Source: Lachnospiraceae bacterium (GTDB lineage: Bacteria > Bacillota > Clostridia > Lachnospirales > Lachnospiraceae). From it: a stretch of DNA of 17,682 bases. Made by a program: the position numbers and the translations under genes. Shown piece after piece: positions 1 to 7,750 of the stretch (its first letter is position 1; each line of letters starts with the position of its first letter). The notes beneath the pieces were generated by a model, which was not told the DNA's origin, ran no database searches, and saw only the letters and a program-made list of their open reading frames with translations. The DNA lies in assembly GCA_014804565.1 (NCBI GenBank), contig JAAUZN010000015.1:1-17682 (forward strand), written 5' to 3'.

Positions 1-1452
1 CTGGCAGGGCTGTATTTGCTGATCTGCTATCGGACGCCTGTGGCGGGAGCCGCCAAGACCACTGACCGGAAAAAGCTTTTGACACTGACAGGAATCTTCC
101 TTGTCCTCACGGCTTTGTGCGCCGCTGCTGCGGTCCTGACCGTAAAAGACGGGGTTACGCTGTTTTATCTGACTAAGACGCTTCCGATCTATTTTCAGAT
201 CGATGCGATAGGAAGGCTCTTTGACCTGCTTGTGATCATCGTGGTACTCTGCGCGGGCTTTTTCTCCTTCGAGTACATGAAGCACGAGGAGAGAGAAGGG
301 CGCTATTATGGCTACTATCTGATGGTATTCGGTGTGCTCAATGCCCTGTGCTTTGCGGGCAACCTGATCACCTTTTACCTGTTCTTTGAGCTCTTGACCC
401 TGTCCTCCATGCCTCTGGTGCTGCATAACGGCTCCCGTGAGGCGATCATGGCGGGACTGAAATACTTATTTTATTCTCTGTGCGGTGCATACGGCGCCTT
501 GTTCGGTATTTATTTCATTTCCCGCAGCAGTGATACCCTCACCTTCACGGCGGGCGGCGTCGGTCTGCAGACCGAAGGACAAGCCGGTTTCCTGCTGCTT
601 GTGGCCTTTGTAATGCTTCTGGGCTTCGGCGTAAAGGCCGGTATGTTTCCCATGCACGCCTGGCTCCCCACAGCACATCCGGTGGCACCCGCCCCGGCCT
701 CTGCAGTGTTGTCCGCAGTCATCGTCAAAGCCGGTATTCTTGCCATCATCCGGGTGACATGCTATATCTTCGGCATGGACTTTTTGCGGGGAACCTGGGT
801 ACAGACGGCCTGGATCATTCTGACACTGACTACCGTGTTCCTGGGCTCCATGTTAGCTTACAGAGAATCGGTTTTGAAAAAAAGGCTGGCCTATTCCACT
901 GTGAGTCAGCTCTCCTATATTCTGTTCGGTCTGGCTGTGATGGACGGCGACGCCCTGACAGGAAGCCTTTTACATGTGCTGGCCCACGGTTTTATCAAGG
1001 CAACCCTCTTTCTCTGTGCCGGCGCGATCATTTACACCACAGGCAAGACACGGGTAGAAGAACTTCGCGGTATCGGCAAGGAAATGCCCCTCACGATGTG
1101 GTGCTACACCTTTGTCTCTCTGGGGCTGATCGGCATTCCGCCCACAGGGGGCTTTATCAGCAAATGGTATCTGGCTGTAGGCGCATTGCATAGTGCAATT
1201 CCCGTGTTCTGCTTTTTGGGTCCGATCATTTTGCTCATCAGTGCACTGCTCACCGCAGGATATCTGCTGCCGCTTACGGTCCGGGGCTTTTTCCCGGGAG
1301 CGGATTACGACTATGGCGGCCTGCAAAAAAGAGAACCCAGTCGGTTTATGACAATACCGATCTTAATTATGACAGTCCTGTCAGTTCTTATCGGCCTTTT
1401 CCCCGGCATAGTCGTCGATTATCTGGCGAATATTGTCGGCGCCGTATTATAA
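1..1452 (+). CDS. Proton/cation antiporter-like subunit (NuoN/MrpD type), 5' partial
   Basis: Polytopic membrane protein of the Proton_antipo_M family, the ion-translocating subunit type of complex I, Mrp antiporters and membrane-bound hydrogenases. The frame is open to the first base, so the start lies outside the window; a TTG at 16 is only an internal codon of the first helix. Numbering from that TTG, the family's charged residues are in place: Glu125 in the FFELL helix, Lys207 in FGVKAGMFP, Lys238 in the next helix (VKAG), His320/His324/Lys328 in LLHVLAHGFIK, and Lys383 in GGFISKW. The WLPTAHPVAPAPASA loop is the family signature. A lysine rather than a glutamate in the last key helix resembles NuoN/MrpD more than NuoM. 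The stop is 12 bases before the next gene, so the genes are cotranscribed. Whether the partner is Mrp-like or hydrogenase-like cannot be told from here. Confidence 0.93.
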   Translation: MAGLYLLICYRTPVAGAAKTTDRKKLLTLTGIFLVLTALCAAAAVLTVKDGVTLFYLTKTLPIYFQIDAIGRLFDLLVIIVVLCAGFFSFEYMKHEEREGRYYGYYLMVFGVLNALCFAGNLITFYLFFELLTLSSMPLVLHNGSREAIMAGLKYLFYSLCGAYGALFGIYFISRSSDTLTFTAGGVGLQTEGQAGFLLLVAFVMLLGFGVKAGMFPMHAWLPTAHPVAPAPASAVLSAVIVKAGILAIIRVTCYIFGMDFLRGTWVQTAWIILTLTTVFLGSMLAYRESVLKKRLAYSTVSQLSYILFGLAVMDGDALTGSLLHVLAHGFIKATLFLCAGAIIYTTGKTRVEELRGIGKEMPLTMWCYTFVSLGLIGIPPTGGFISKWYLAVGALHSAIPVFCFLGPIILLISALLTAGYLLPLTVRGFFPGADYDYGGLQKREPSRFMTIPILIMTVLSVLIGLFPGIVVDYLANIVGAVL

Positions 1453-1464
1453 GGAGGTGACATT

Positions 1465-2928
1465 ATGATTATTTCCGTTATCCTGATTCCTTTCATAGCC
1501 GGAATCCTCGTGCCCGTTCTCCCTTTTCGGAAAAGATGGCAGAAAGAGGTCTTTTTAGAGACCGCGGTAGTGGTCAACAGTATTCTGGTATGGTATCTGC
1601 TCCTGCACCACTCAGACAGTACCTTCCTGCTGGCACACTTTACGGGCAATTTAAATGTCAGTTTTCGTGTGGACGGCATGAGCATGGTTTTCGCGGGACT
1701 TGTGTCCGCACTCTGGCCTTTTGCCACGCTCTACGCCTTTGAGTACATGACAAAAGAGGAACATGAAAATGTATTTTTCCTCTTTTATACCGTGACCTAT
1801 GGCGTGACGCTGGGAATTGCCTTTGCCGCCAACCTGTTGACCATGTATTTCTTCTACGAATTATTGACCCTGGTAACCGTACCTCTGGTCATGCACACGC
1901 TGACCCGCGAAGCAGTCCTTGCAAGCCGCAAATATCTCTACTATTCCCTGGGCGGCGCCGCCTTTGCCTTCATCGGACTGATCATGGTAATCGTCTACGG
2001 TAGCACCACAGATTTTATTCTGGGCGGCGTTTTTGACCTTGCGAAAATCGATGAAAATACGAATGTCTTACTGTTTATTTATGTGATGGCTTTCATGGGC
2101 TTCGGCGTTAAGGCGGCAGTCTGCCCCTTTAACTCCTGGCTCCCCCAGGCGGGTGTCGCGCCCACCCCTGTCACCGCCCTTCTCCACGCAGTGGCCGTGG
2201 TAAAAGCCGGCGCTTTCGCCATCCTGCGGCTTACCTACTACAGCTTTGGCACAGACTTTTTAAAAGGCACCTGGGCACAGGATGTAGTCATGGCAATAGT
2301 CATGTTCACCATCGTCTACGGCTGCAGCCGGGCTGTGAAGGAGACACACCTGAAAAGGAGACTGGCCTACTCCACCATCAGCAACCTCTCCTACATCCTC
2401 TTTGGCGCAGTCATCATGACGCCTCTGGGACTGGCGGCCGCATTGTCGCATCTGGTCTTTCACGCGATCATGAAGATCAGCTCCTTCTTCTGTGCGGGAG
2501 CGATCATGCACCAGACCGACCGCCATTATGTACACGAGCTGGATGGTCTGGGTTACAAGATGCCCTGCATATTCGGCATCTTTACGCTTTCCTCCCTGGC
2601 GCTCATGGGTGTCCCGGGACTGGCGGGCTTTATCAGCAAATGGAATCTGGCATCGGCGGCCGCAGAAAGCGGCAATCCCCTTGCCTACGGCGGCGTTGCA
2701 TGCCTTCTGATATCAGCGCTTTTGACGGCGATCTACATGCTCTCCATCGTGGTTCGTGCTTTCTTCCCCGGGAAGGATTTTGATTACGGCACAGTGGCCG
2801 AAGCCAAGGATCCCAACTGGAAGATGCTTGTGCCGCTGTTTGTGTTCAGTGCATTTATCATCCTGTTCGGCGTGTATTCACAGCCGATCGTAAACTTTTT
2901 TATTGACGTAGCAATGGGAGGATACTAA
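1465..2928 (+). CDS. Proton/cation antiporter-like subunit (complex I subunit 5 family), second copy
   Basis: A 487-residue membrane protein of the same Proton_antipo_M family as its neighbours, predicted to move H+ or Na+ as part of a multi-subunit complex. The ATG follows an excellent ribosome site, AAGGAGGTGA at 1451-1460, which overlaps the stop codon of the upstream gene. Key residues visible: Glu132 (FFYELLTL), Lys216 (FGVKAAVCPFNSWLP), Lys247 (VVKAGAFAILRL), His332 and Lys337 (VFHAIMK), Lys392 (AGFISKW). The loop reads WLPQAGVAPTPVTALLH, so the HPVAPAP form of copies one and three is changed to VAPTP. Length is normal for a NuoM/NuoN/MrpD-type subunit. It shares its overall layout with the upstream gene, including LKRRLAYSTxSxLSYILFG, suggesting tandem duplication followed by divergence. 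Exact subunit identity is not resolved. Confidence 0.93.
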   Translation: MIISVILIPFIAGILVPVLPFRKRWQKEVFLETAVVVNSILVWYLLLHHSDSTFLLAHFTGNLNVSFRVDGMSMVFAGLVSALWPFATLYAFEYMTKEEHENVFFLFYTVTYGVTLGIAFAANLLTMYFFYELLTLVTVPLVMHTLTREAVLASRKYLYYSLGGAAFAFIGLIMVIVYGSTTDFILGGVFDLAKIDENTNVLLFIYVMAFMGFGVKAAVCPFNSWLPQAGVAPTPVTALLHAVAVVKAGAFAILRLTYYSFGTDFLKGTWAQDVVMAIVMFTIVYGCSRAVKETHLKRRLAYSTISNLSYILFGAVIMTPLGLAAALSHLVFHAIMKISSFFCAGAIMHQTDRHYVHELDGLGYKMPCIFGIFTLSSLALMGVPGLAGFISKWNLASAAAESGNPLAYGGVACLLISALLTAIYMLSIVVRAFFPGKDFDYGTVAEAKDPNWKMLVPLFVFSAFIILFGVYSQPIVNFFIDVAMGGY

Positions 2929-2929
2929 C

Positions 2930-5050
2930 ATGCAAAGTTCTTATATCATTGAGGGCGCGGTTTTCCTGCCAATGGCGGCAGGCCTGATCGGCTACGGGAT
3001 CGGACGTTTTAACAAAAACACCCGTAACCTGTTTGCGGATATCATAACGGGTGTTACCTTTATTCTCTGCGGCATCCTGCTCCTACAGGTTTTAGGCGGG
3101 ACAGCGGCCGGCGGGATGGTCACCATCCCTTACGTCTGCGGTATGGGACTGCATTTTACGCTGGACGGCTTCCGCGCCATATACGGAACGATCGCCGCAT
3201 TTATGTGGTTTATGACCACTCTGTTTTCCGCTGAGTATTTCGGCCATTACAGAAACCGCAACCGCTATTATCTGTTTTTACTGCTGACACTTGGCGCAAC
3301 GGAGGGAATCTTCTACTCCGCTGATTTCTATACCACTTTTATCTTTTTCGAGATCATGTCACTGGCCTCCTATGTATGGGTGGCTCACGATGAAAAACCC
3401 GATTCTCTGCGGGCGGCAGGTACTTACCTTGCCGTGGCCGTGATCGGCGGCCTGGTGATGCTGATGGGGATCTTCCTGCTCTACGATGCGGCGGGCACTC
3501 TCTTCTTTGCGGATTTGGCAAACATGCCCCTTTTATCCGGAGAAGCATCTATACAGATCTGGGCGGCAGGCTTTTGTCTCCTGTTTGGCTTCGGCGCCAA
3601 GGCAGGTGCATTCCCGCTGCATATCTGGCTGCCAAAGGCACATCCGGTGGCTCCGGCTCCCGCCTCTGCACTGCTGTCAGGTATTCTGACCAAGGCAGGT
3701 ATGTACGGCATTTTGATCCTGACCTCCTACCTCTTTTTGGGGAGCGCGGCCTGGGGCGCTATGATCCTGCTTCTGGGCGTTCTCACTATGGTGGTGGGGG
3801 CTGTGCTCGCCCTGTTTTCCATTGACCTGAAGCGGACACTGGCTTGCTCCTCCGTCTCCCAGATCGGATTTATTCTGGTGGGCGTCGGCATGTCCGGCCT
3901 GCTGGGGGCTGAGAATGGGCTTGCACTGCGCGGCAGCCTTTTACACATGGTCAATCATTCCCTGATCAAGCTGGCGTTGTTCATGGCTGCCGGCGTGGTC
4001 TTCATGAACGTGCACAAGCTTGATCTCAACAAGATTCAGGGCTTTGGCCGACACAAGCCTCTCCTGAACTACATTTTTTTGATGGGTGCTCTGGGCATCA
4101 GCGGCGTACCGCTCTGGAACGGCTATGTCAGTAAGACCCTGATCCATGAGAGCATTGTGGAATACTGCAACCTGATTCGCGAGGGAAACGTGACGGGCCC
4201 CTTCAGCGGATCCCTGATGAGCGGCATCGAATGGATCTTCCTGATCAGCGGCGGCCTCACTGCGGCCTATATGCTAAAGCTCTATGTCTGCCTTTTCCTG
4301 GAAAAGAATACGGACCCCACCGTGCAGAAAGCCTATGACGACCTGCATGGCAGTTATATGAACCGAACCAGCGCCCTGGCGCTCACTTTAAGCGCTACCC
4401 TGCTGCCCATCGGCGGCTTTCTCCCCAATATCGTGATGGACGGCATCGCTGATCTGGGACAAGGTTTTCTGTTTGCGGCGGACGCAGAACGTGTTGCCTA
4501 CTTTTCTCTGGAAAACCTGCGAGGCAGTCTCATATCCCTGGTCTTCGGTCTGCTGATCTACGGATTCATCGTTCGTCCACTGCTGCGGAAATCTGCATCC
4601 GACGGCAAAAATATATATTATGTAAATCGTTTGCCCGCATGGCTTGATCTGGAAAATGTAATCTACCGTCCTGTGCTGTTACAGATACTGCCCTTCGTCT
4701 TCGGCATGATCTGCCGTTTCCTGGACAGTCTGGTAGACACCCTCGTGGTAATTCTCAGAAAGACCATCTACCGCGACGAAAAGCTGCCCCACGAACTGGC
4801 GGAAGGTACACCTCTGACCCACCTGTGCGCCTGTATTGCCTCCGCTTTCCAAAAGCTGGGCAATCTTACCATTCACAGGAAGAATCCCAGAACACAGGAC
4901 TACGAACACCGTCTGGCCCTGTTTCAGGAAGAGTGGGCCGAGAACAGCACAGTGATTTCCAGAAGCATGTCCTTCGGACTGCTGCTGTTCTGTGTCGGAT
5001 TGATCCTGACCGTGGCTTATCTGTTTGTCAAGGATGTGTTTGGGCTGTAG
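2930..5050 (+). CDS. NuoL/MrpA-like large antiporter subunit with C-terminal extension
   Basis: A 706-residue polytopic membrane protein, the largest of the three antiporter-like subunits. The ATG lies one base after the preceding stop, with GGGAGG at about 2916-2921 as ribosome site, so translation is probably coupled. Conserved ion-path residues: Glu141 (FFEIMSL), Lys224 (FGAKAGAFPLHIWLP), Lys255 (LTKAGMYG), His339/His343/Lys347 (LLHMVNHSLIK) and Lys402 (NGYVSKTL). The core ends near residue 470. About 235 further residues hold helices near 483-505 and 530-553, an amphipathic stretch at 585-612, a charged soluble loop, and a final helix at 678-702. NuoL-type subunits use a C-terminal lateral helix to clamp their partners; a similar role here is inference. 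This is the last gene of the operon, followed by a hairpin. Confidence 0.92.
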   Translation: MQSSYIIEGAVFLPMAAGLIGYGIGRFNKNTRNLFADIITGVTFILCGILLLQVLGGTAAGGMVTIPYVCGMGLHFTLDGFRAIYGTIAAFMWFMTTLFSAEYFGHYRNRNRYYLFLLLTLGATEGIFYSADFYTTFIFFEIMSLASYVWVAHDEKPDSLRAAGTYLAVAVIGGLVMLMGIFLLYDAAGTLFFADLANMPLLSGEASIQIWAAGFCLLFGFGAKAGAFPLHIWLPKAHPVAPAPASALLSGILTKAGMYGILILTSYLFLGSAAWGAMILLLGVLTMVVGAVLALFSIDLKRTLACSSVSQIGFILVGVGMSGLLGAENGLALRGSLLHMVNHSLIKLALFMAAGVVFMNVHKLDLNKIQGFGRHKPLLNYIFLMGALGISGVPLWNGYVSKTLIHESIVEYCNLIREGNVTGPFSGSLMSGIEWIFLISGGLTAAYMLKLYVCLFLEKNTDPTVQKAYDDLHGSYMNRTSALALTLSATLLPIGGFLPNIVMDGIADLGQGFLFAADAERVAYFSLENLRGSLISLVFGLLIYGFIVRPLLRKSASDGKNIYYVNRLPAWLDLENVIYRPVLLQILPFVFGMICRFLDSLVDTLVVILRKTIYRDEKLPHELAEGTPLTHLCACIASAFQKLGNLTIHRKNPRTQDYEHRLALFQEEWAENSTVISRSMSFGLLLFCVGLILTVAYLFVKDVFGL

Positions 5051-5078
5051 TTTCCGTTGGAAATAAATGAATCTTTCT

Positions 5079-5114
5079 ACAAAGCAGGAAGAAAAGATCA
5101 TCTTCCTGCTTTGT
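5079..5114 (+). terminator. Long perfect hairpin after the antiporter operon
   Basis: A 14-base perfect inverted repeat, ACAAAGCAGGAAGA at 5079-5092 and TCTTCCTGCTTTGT at 5101-5114, with an 8-base loop, begins 28 bases after the stop of the last antiporter gene. No uridine run follows on either strand, so it is not a textbook intrinsic terminator. It most likely marks or protects the transcript 3' end. Confidence 0.6.
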
Positions 5115-5402
5115 GAATATTAAACAATACCATATTTTGTGTTTTCTCTCTAACATTCTCCTTCTATATCCTAAATACTGATATTTATACGTAACATACG
5201 ATATTGCGTCTATTATTTTTCTACATATACTCTCGCAAAATCTTTTTGCAATTTGTCTTTTTCTGTGATATATCTGTTTTAAAGAATGATTCGTCTATTC
5301 ATTTCTATTCGATATTAACCTGGAATCAAACCACCCGTATTGATTCCCCAATTCTCCGGAGCAATGCTCCATCATAATCATCTACGAAAGGAAAACACAT
5401 CT
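5115..5402. other. AT-rich intergenic spacer and leader of the Rpn gene
   Basis: No coding frame with a ribosome site is visible here. The stretch is strongly AT-rich, unlike the antiporter genes before it. It holds one weak promoter candidate (see 5246-5274) and a small hairpin, GGAGC-AAT-GCTCC at 5358-5370, in the leader just upstream of the ribosome site AAAGGA at 5387-5392. Confidence 0.6.
5246..5274 (+). promoter_or_regulatory. Possible extended -10 promoter for the Rpn gene
   Basis: TTGCAA at 5246-5251, a 17-base spacer, then TATATC at 5269-5274, preceded by TGA, which gives an extended -10 (TGn). Both boxes match consensus at only four of six bases, and the surrounding sequence is AT-rich, where such matches arise by chance. 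Confidence 0.35.
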
Positions 5403-6266
5403 ATGAATCAACATTTTAAAACAATCAGTCTTATTCTTCCAGACGCCCACGGTGAGCTTCCCTACGGCATGACCAACGATTACATGTTCCGCGCTGTTTT
5501 ACAAACCAACAATAAGGTTTTGCGGGGGCTGATCTGCTCCCTTCTTCATCTGGCTGAATCCGAAGTAGTCTCTGTAACCATCACCAATCCTGTGATTTTG
5601 GGAGAAGCCGTTACAAATAAAGAATTCCGTCTGGATATCAATGTGATTCTGAATAATCAAACGCTGATCAATCTGGAAATGCAGATTGCCAATAGGCTGA
5701 ACTGGCGGGATCGCTCTGTCATGTATCTGTGTCGCTCCTTCGACCAGCTAAACCACGGACAGGCCTATGGATCCGCAAAGCCCGCCATACATATCGGCTT
5801 TCTGGACTATACATTGTTTCGGGAGTTTCCTGAATTTTATGCCTCTTATAAACTGATAAACGTTAAAAACCATCAAAAATATAGTGACAATCTGACGTTG
5901 AATGTGTTAGACTTATCTCGAATAGATTTGGCAACCGAGGAAGATAAACAGTTTCATATCCAAGAATGGGCAATGCTTTTTAAGGCCACCACCTGGGAGG
6001 AGATCAAAATGCTGGCAGCCAAAGATGAATATTTACAGGAAGCAGCCGAAACCATATTTCAATTGAGCGCGGATGAACTGGTGCGCAAACGCTGCCGTGA
6101 ACGGGAAGAGTATTATCAGGATCTCCGCAATTACGAGAAAGCGATTGCAGAGCGAGAACAGAAAATTGAGCGTGACCGGATTGAGCATGAGCAGGCTATC
6201 GCAGAGCGAGACTCGCAAATTCGACAACTGCTTGCGGAAATTGAGGCTCTAAAGGCACAAAATTAG
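5403..6266 (+). CDS. Rpn family PD-(D/E)XK nuclease/putative transposase-like protein
   Basis: A 287-residue protein matching the Rpn/PDDEXK_2 group, recombination-promoting nucleases often annotated as putative transposases. The N-terminal NDYMFRAVLQ is the usual opening. The nuclease core is visible as FRLDINV with Asp78 and LINLEMQ with Glu92 and Gln94, i.e. a D...ExQ form of the PD-(D/E)XK site. The YLCRSFDQLNHGQAY and IGFLDYTLF segments are also typical. Residues from about 225 to 285 are highly charged and helical, a probable coiled coil, with a repeated AIAER(E/D) unit. I chose ATG 5403 over an in-frame TTG at 5340 because AAAGGA at 5387-5392 sits about 10 bases before it and the family start (MxxxFKxI) fits. 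No inverted repeats or other transposon parts are seen, so it is probably a stand-alone copy. Confidence 0.85.
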   Translation: MNQHFKTISLILPDAHGELPYGMTNDYMFRAVLQTNNKVLRGLICSLLHLAESEVVSVTITNPVILGEAVTNKEFRLDINVILNNQTLINLEMQIANRLNWRDRSVMYLCRSFDQLNHGQAYGSAKPAIHIGFLDYTLFREFPEFYASYKLINVKNHQKYSDNLTLNVLDLSRIDLATEEDKQFHIQEWAMLFKATTWEEIKMLAAKDEYLQEAAETIFQLSADELVRKRCREREEYYQDLRNYEKAIAEREQKIERDRIEHEQAIAERDSQIRQLLAEIEALKAQN

Positions 6267-6293
6267 GAAGCAACCAATAGGGAGATATGTCAT

Positions 6294-6638
6294 ATGGAAA
6301 AGCGAATTTTAAATTACAGAAAATATATAGATGAACTGCTTTCGCGGGATGATTTGGATTGGGAATCGATAATAAGAGAGCATCTGATCCAGGTTTCTTT
6401 TTTTCAGCATGAGAGACTGATCCACCTCATCGTGACAGTTACCTTTGCGCTGCTTGAGATGATCGTAATCGCGCTGACTACGGTATCATTTTCGATCGGC
6501 ATCGGTCTACTGGCAATTGCGCTGCTTATTCTTCTGATTCCCTACATACGGCATTATTACATTCTGGAAAATGAGGTCCAGAAGATGTACGGGCAATATG
6601 ACCGGATGGTGGAAAAGCGGGATCATGGGCATAGTTAA
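6294..6638 (+). CDS. Small two-helix membrane protein, function unknown
   Basis: A 114-residue protein with a charged N-terminal region (MEKRILNYRKYIDELLSRDDLDW), two adjacent hydrophobic helices at about 43-62 and 67-86, and a charged, helical C-terminus. The ribosome site AGGGAG at 6279-6284 gives good spacing to the ATG. It follows the Rpn gene by 27 bases, so the two are probably cotranscribed. I recognise the general pattern as a widespread uncharacterised Lachnospiraceae protein but know no assigned function. It ends 19 bases before the convergent minus-strand array, with no obvious terminator between. Confidence 0.75.
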   Translation: MEKRILNYRKYIDELLSRDDLDWESIIREHLIQVSFFQHERLIHLIVTVTFALLEMIVIALTTVSFSIGIGLLAIALLILLIPYIRHYYILENEVQKMYGQYDRMVEKRDHGHS

Positions 6639-6657
6639 TTCACTCAATTACCCAATC

Positions 6658-6880
6658 CTACGATTTACTCCATATATAATTGATAAAATCGTCAAAATTA
6701 TTTCCAATAACTTTAATTTCCTCGTCATCCATTCCGATAAATGGAACTTCTATATATCTGCCATTTATATCTATACCATATGCCATATCTCCACCGTCAG
6801 ACCCAATAAGAATAACATCACTCAAAAAATCATGTGTCTCATACATAGCGTTTAATTCTTCGATTTCACTCTTTTTCCAT
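6658..6880 (-). pseudogene. C-terminal stump of a SMI1/KNR4 (SUKH) family immunity-type protein
   Basis: The frame ending at 6658 encodes the last part of a SUKH domain: EIEELNAMYETHDF, then VILIGSDGGDMAYGID and GRYIEVPFIGMDDEE, ending FDDFINYIW. SUKH proteins are usually about 130-150 residues, so more than half is missing. Upstream the frame is closed by TAA just before the TGG codon overlapping 6878-6880. An ATG at 6878-6880 with a GGAAAGGA-like ribosome site lies in a different frame; removing one A from the A5 run at 6872-6876 would join it to the SUKH frame (MEKSEIEELN...) and give a roughly 74-residue product. It is therefore either a stump of a lost gene or a short ORF broken by one base. 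A downstream ATG at 6844-6846 could start a 62-residue peptide. Confidence 0.7.
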
Positions 6881-6940
6881 AATTATTTTCCTTTCCTATT
6901 CTAAACATCATTCCAGTTATAAATTTCTGATCCTAAATTA

Positions 6941-7243
6941 TTAAAAATATATGATAGGAAGCGTTTCATCTATCTCCCTTGATGAAACCGCTACTATCGT
7001 AGTTCTTTCCTCTCGCGTAATAAATTGATTTAGCCAATCGCCAAAAGCTTCTGTAGCATAAGAACAGTATTTTTTCTGCCCATCTTCTATAACCCAATAT
7101 TTATGATCATTCGTCTTATCAAACATCCATTTGAAAAATTCATTTACCACTTCATCTAAATTTCCCGCTATTTCATCTGGCATATTAATAATATCCACAT
7201 TCTCCAAATGCTCTTCATCATCAAATGATATATTCACTAACAT
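6941..7243 (-). CDS. Small acidic protein, immunity-like, function unknown
   Basis: A 100-residue acidic soluble protein without signal peptide or membrane helix. Its ATG overlaps the end of the Imm26 gene by 7 bases (ATGTTAG), so its translation is probably coupled. Visible features are an acidic N-terminal strand (ISFDDEEHLENVDIINMP), an aromatic-rich centre (FFKWMFDKTNDHKYWVIEDG) and GDWLNQF. I do not recognise a named family. Size, composition and position in an array of immunity-type genes suggest an immunity or accessory protein; that is inference only. Confidence 0.7.
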   Translation of the reverse strand: MLVNISFDDEEHLENVDIINMPDEIAGNLDEVVNEFFKWMFDKTNDHKYWVIEDGQKKYCSYATEAFGDWLNQFITREERTTIVAVSSREIDETLPIIYF

Positions 7244-7716
7244 AATGCCTTATGTACCTCTTTCCCTACAACTCCATAACTTCCCAAACCAAAAATACTC
7301 CGATATTTTGGCTCATGCTTTAATACTATTGCCTGTCCAGTAGTAATATCAACATATTTTTCCCTTAAAACATCCCAAAAAGCAAAATCTACATTTCTCT
7401 CACTTTCCGATACACCAACATTACCTATTGTTTCAAAATATCCCATTGTCCAAGGTCGATGATTAACAACTACTGGCGGAATTAGAAGTTCTTCATTTTC
7501 TAATACGTCCGGCATTTCTTTGCTAATAGAAGAATACTGATATACATATATCAATGTCATTCCATTTACAAAAGAATCTATACTCTCTACATTTGCTTGT
7601 ATAACCTTTCCAAAATAAAATACACCTTCTATAGGTTGTAATACAAACACATCCCCCTCTTTTGGTTTCTTTCTAGATTTTTTCATTGAGATCAAATACT
7701 CAAATTCATCTTTCAT
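7237..7716 (-). CDS. Imm26-family immunity protein
   Basis: A 159-residue protein resembling the Imm26 family, predicted immunity proteins found beside polymorphic toxins. The family pattern is visible: KEGDVFVLQPIEGVFYFGKV near residues 19-38, then NGMTLIYVYQY at 51-61, LLIPPVVVNHRPWTMGYFETI at 77-97, and a C-terminal GSYGVVGKEV. The GDVFxL opening and the LIPPxxxNxxPWxxGYFxTI block are the most diagnostic. The start is ATG at 7714-7716 with GAGGGGTG about 9 bases upstream. It overlaps the next small gene by 7 bases. The toxin it would neutralise is not in the window and cannot be inferred from the sequence. Confidence 0.78.
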   Translation of the reverse strand: MKDEFEYLISMKKSRKKPKEGDVFVLQPIEGVFYFGKVIQANVESIDSFVNGMTLIYVYQYSSISKEMPDVLENEELLIPPVVVNHRPWTMGYFETIGNVGVSESERNVDFAFWDVLREKYVDITTGQAIVLKHEPKYRSIFGLGSYGVVGKEVHKALC

Positions 7717-7750
7717 GCCAAAACACCCCTCGCTACTATACCTCTATATT

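Noticed and set aside
4679..5101. A 140-residue minus-strand open frame over the end of the large antiporter gene
   Set aside because: Antisense to conserved membrane-protein coding sequence; Gln/His-rich composition is a shadow artefact, and it would start inside the hairpin.
5340..5402. TTG at 5340 as start of the Rpn-family gene
   Set aside because: The 21 extra residues lie over a leader hairpin and the AAAGGA ribosome site that serves the ATG at 5403.
5403..6266. Complete insertion sequence around the Rpn-family gene
   Set aside because: No terminal inverted repeats or target duplications were found; Rpn proteins are commonly stand-alone despite the transposase label.
6571..6904. Plus-strand open frames continuing after the small membrane protein
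   Set aside because: They overlap the SUKH stump on the opposite strand, whose family motifs (IGSDGGDMAYGID) are clear, and have no ribosome site.
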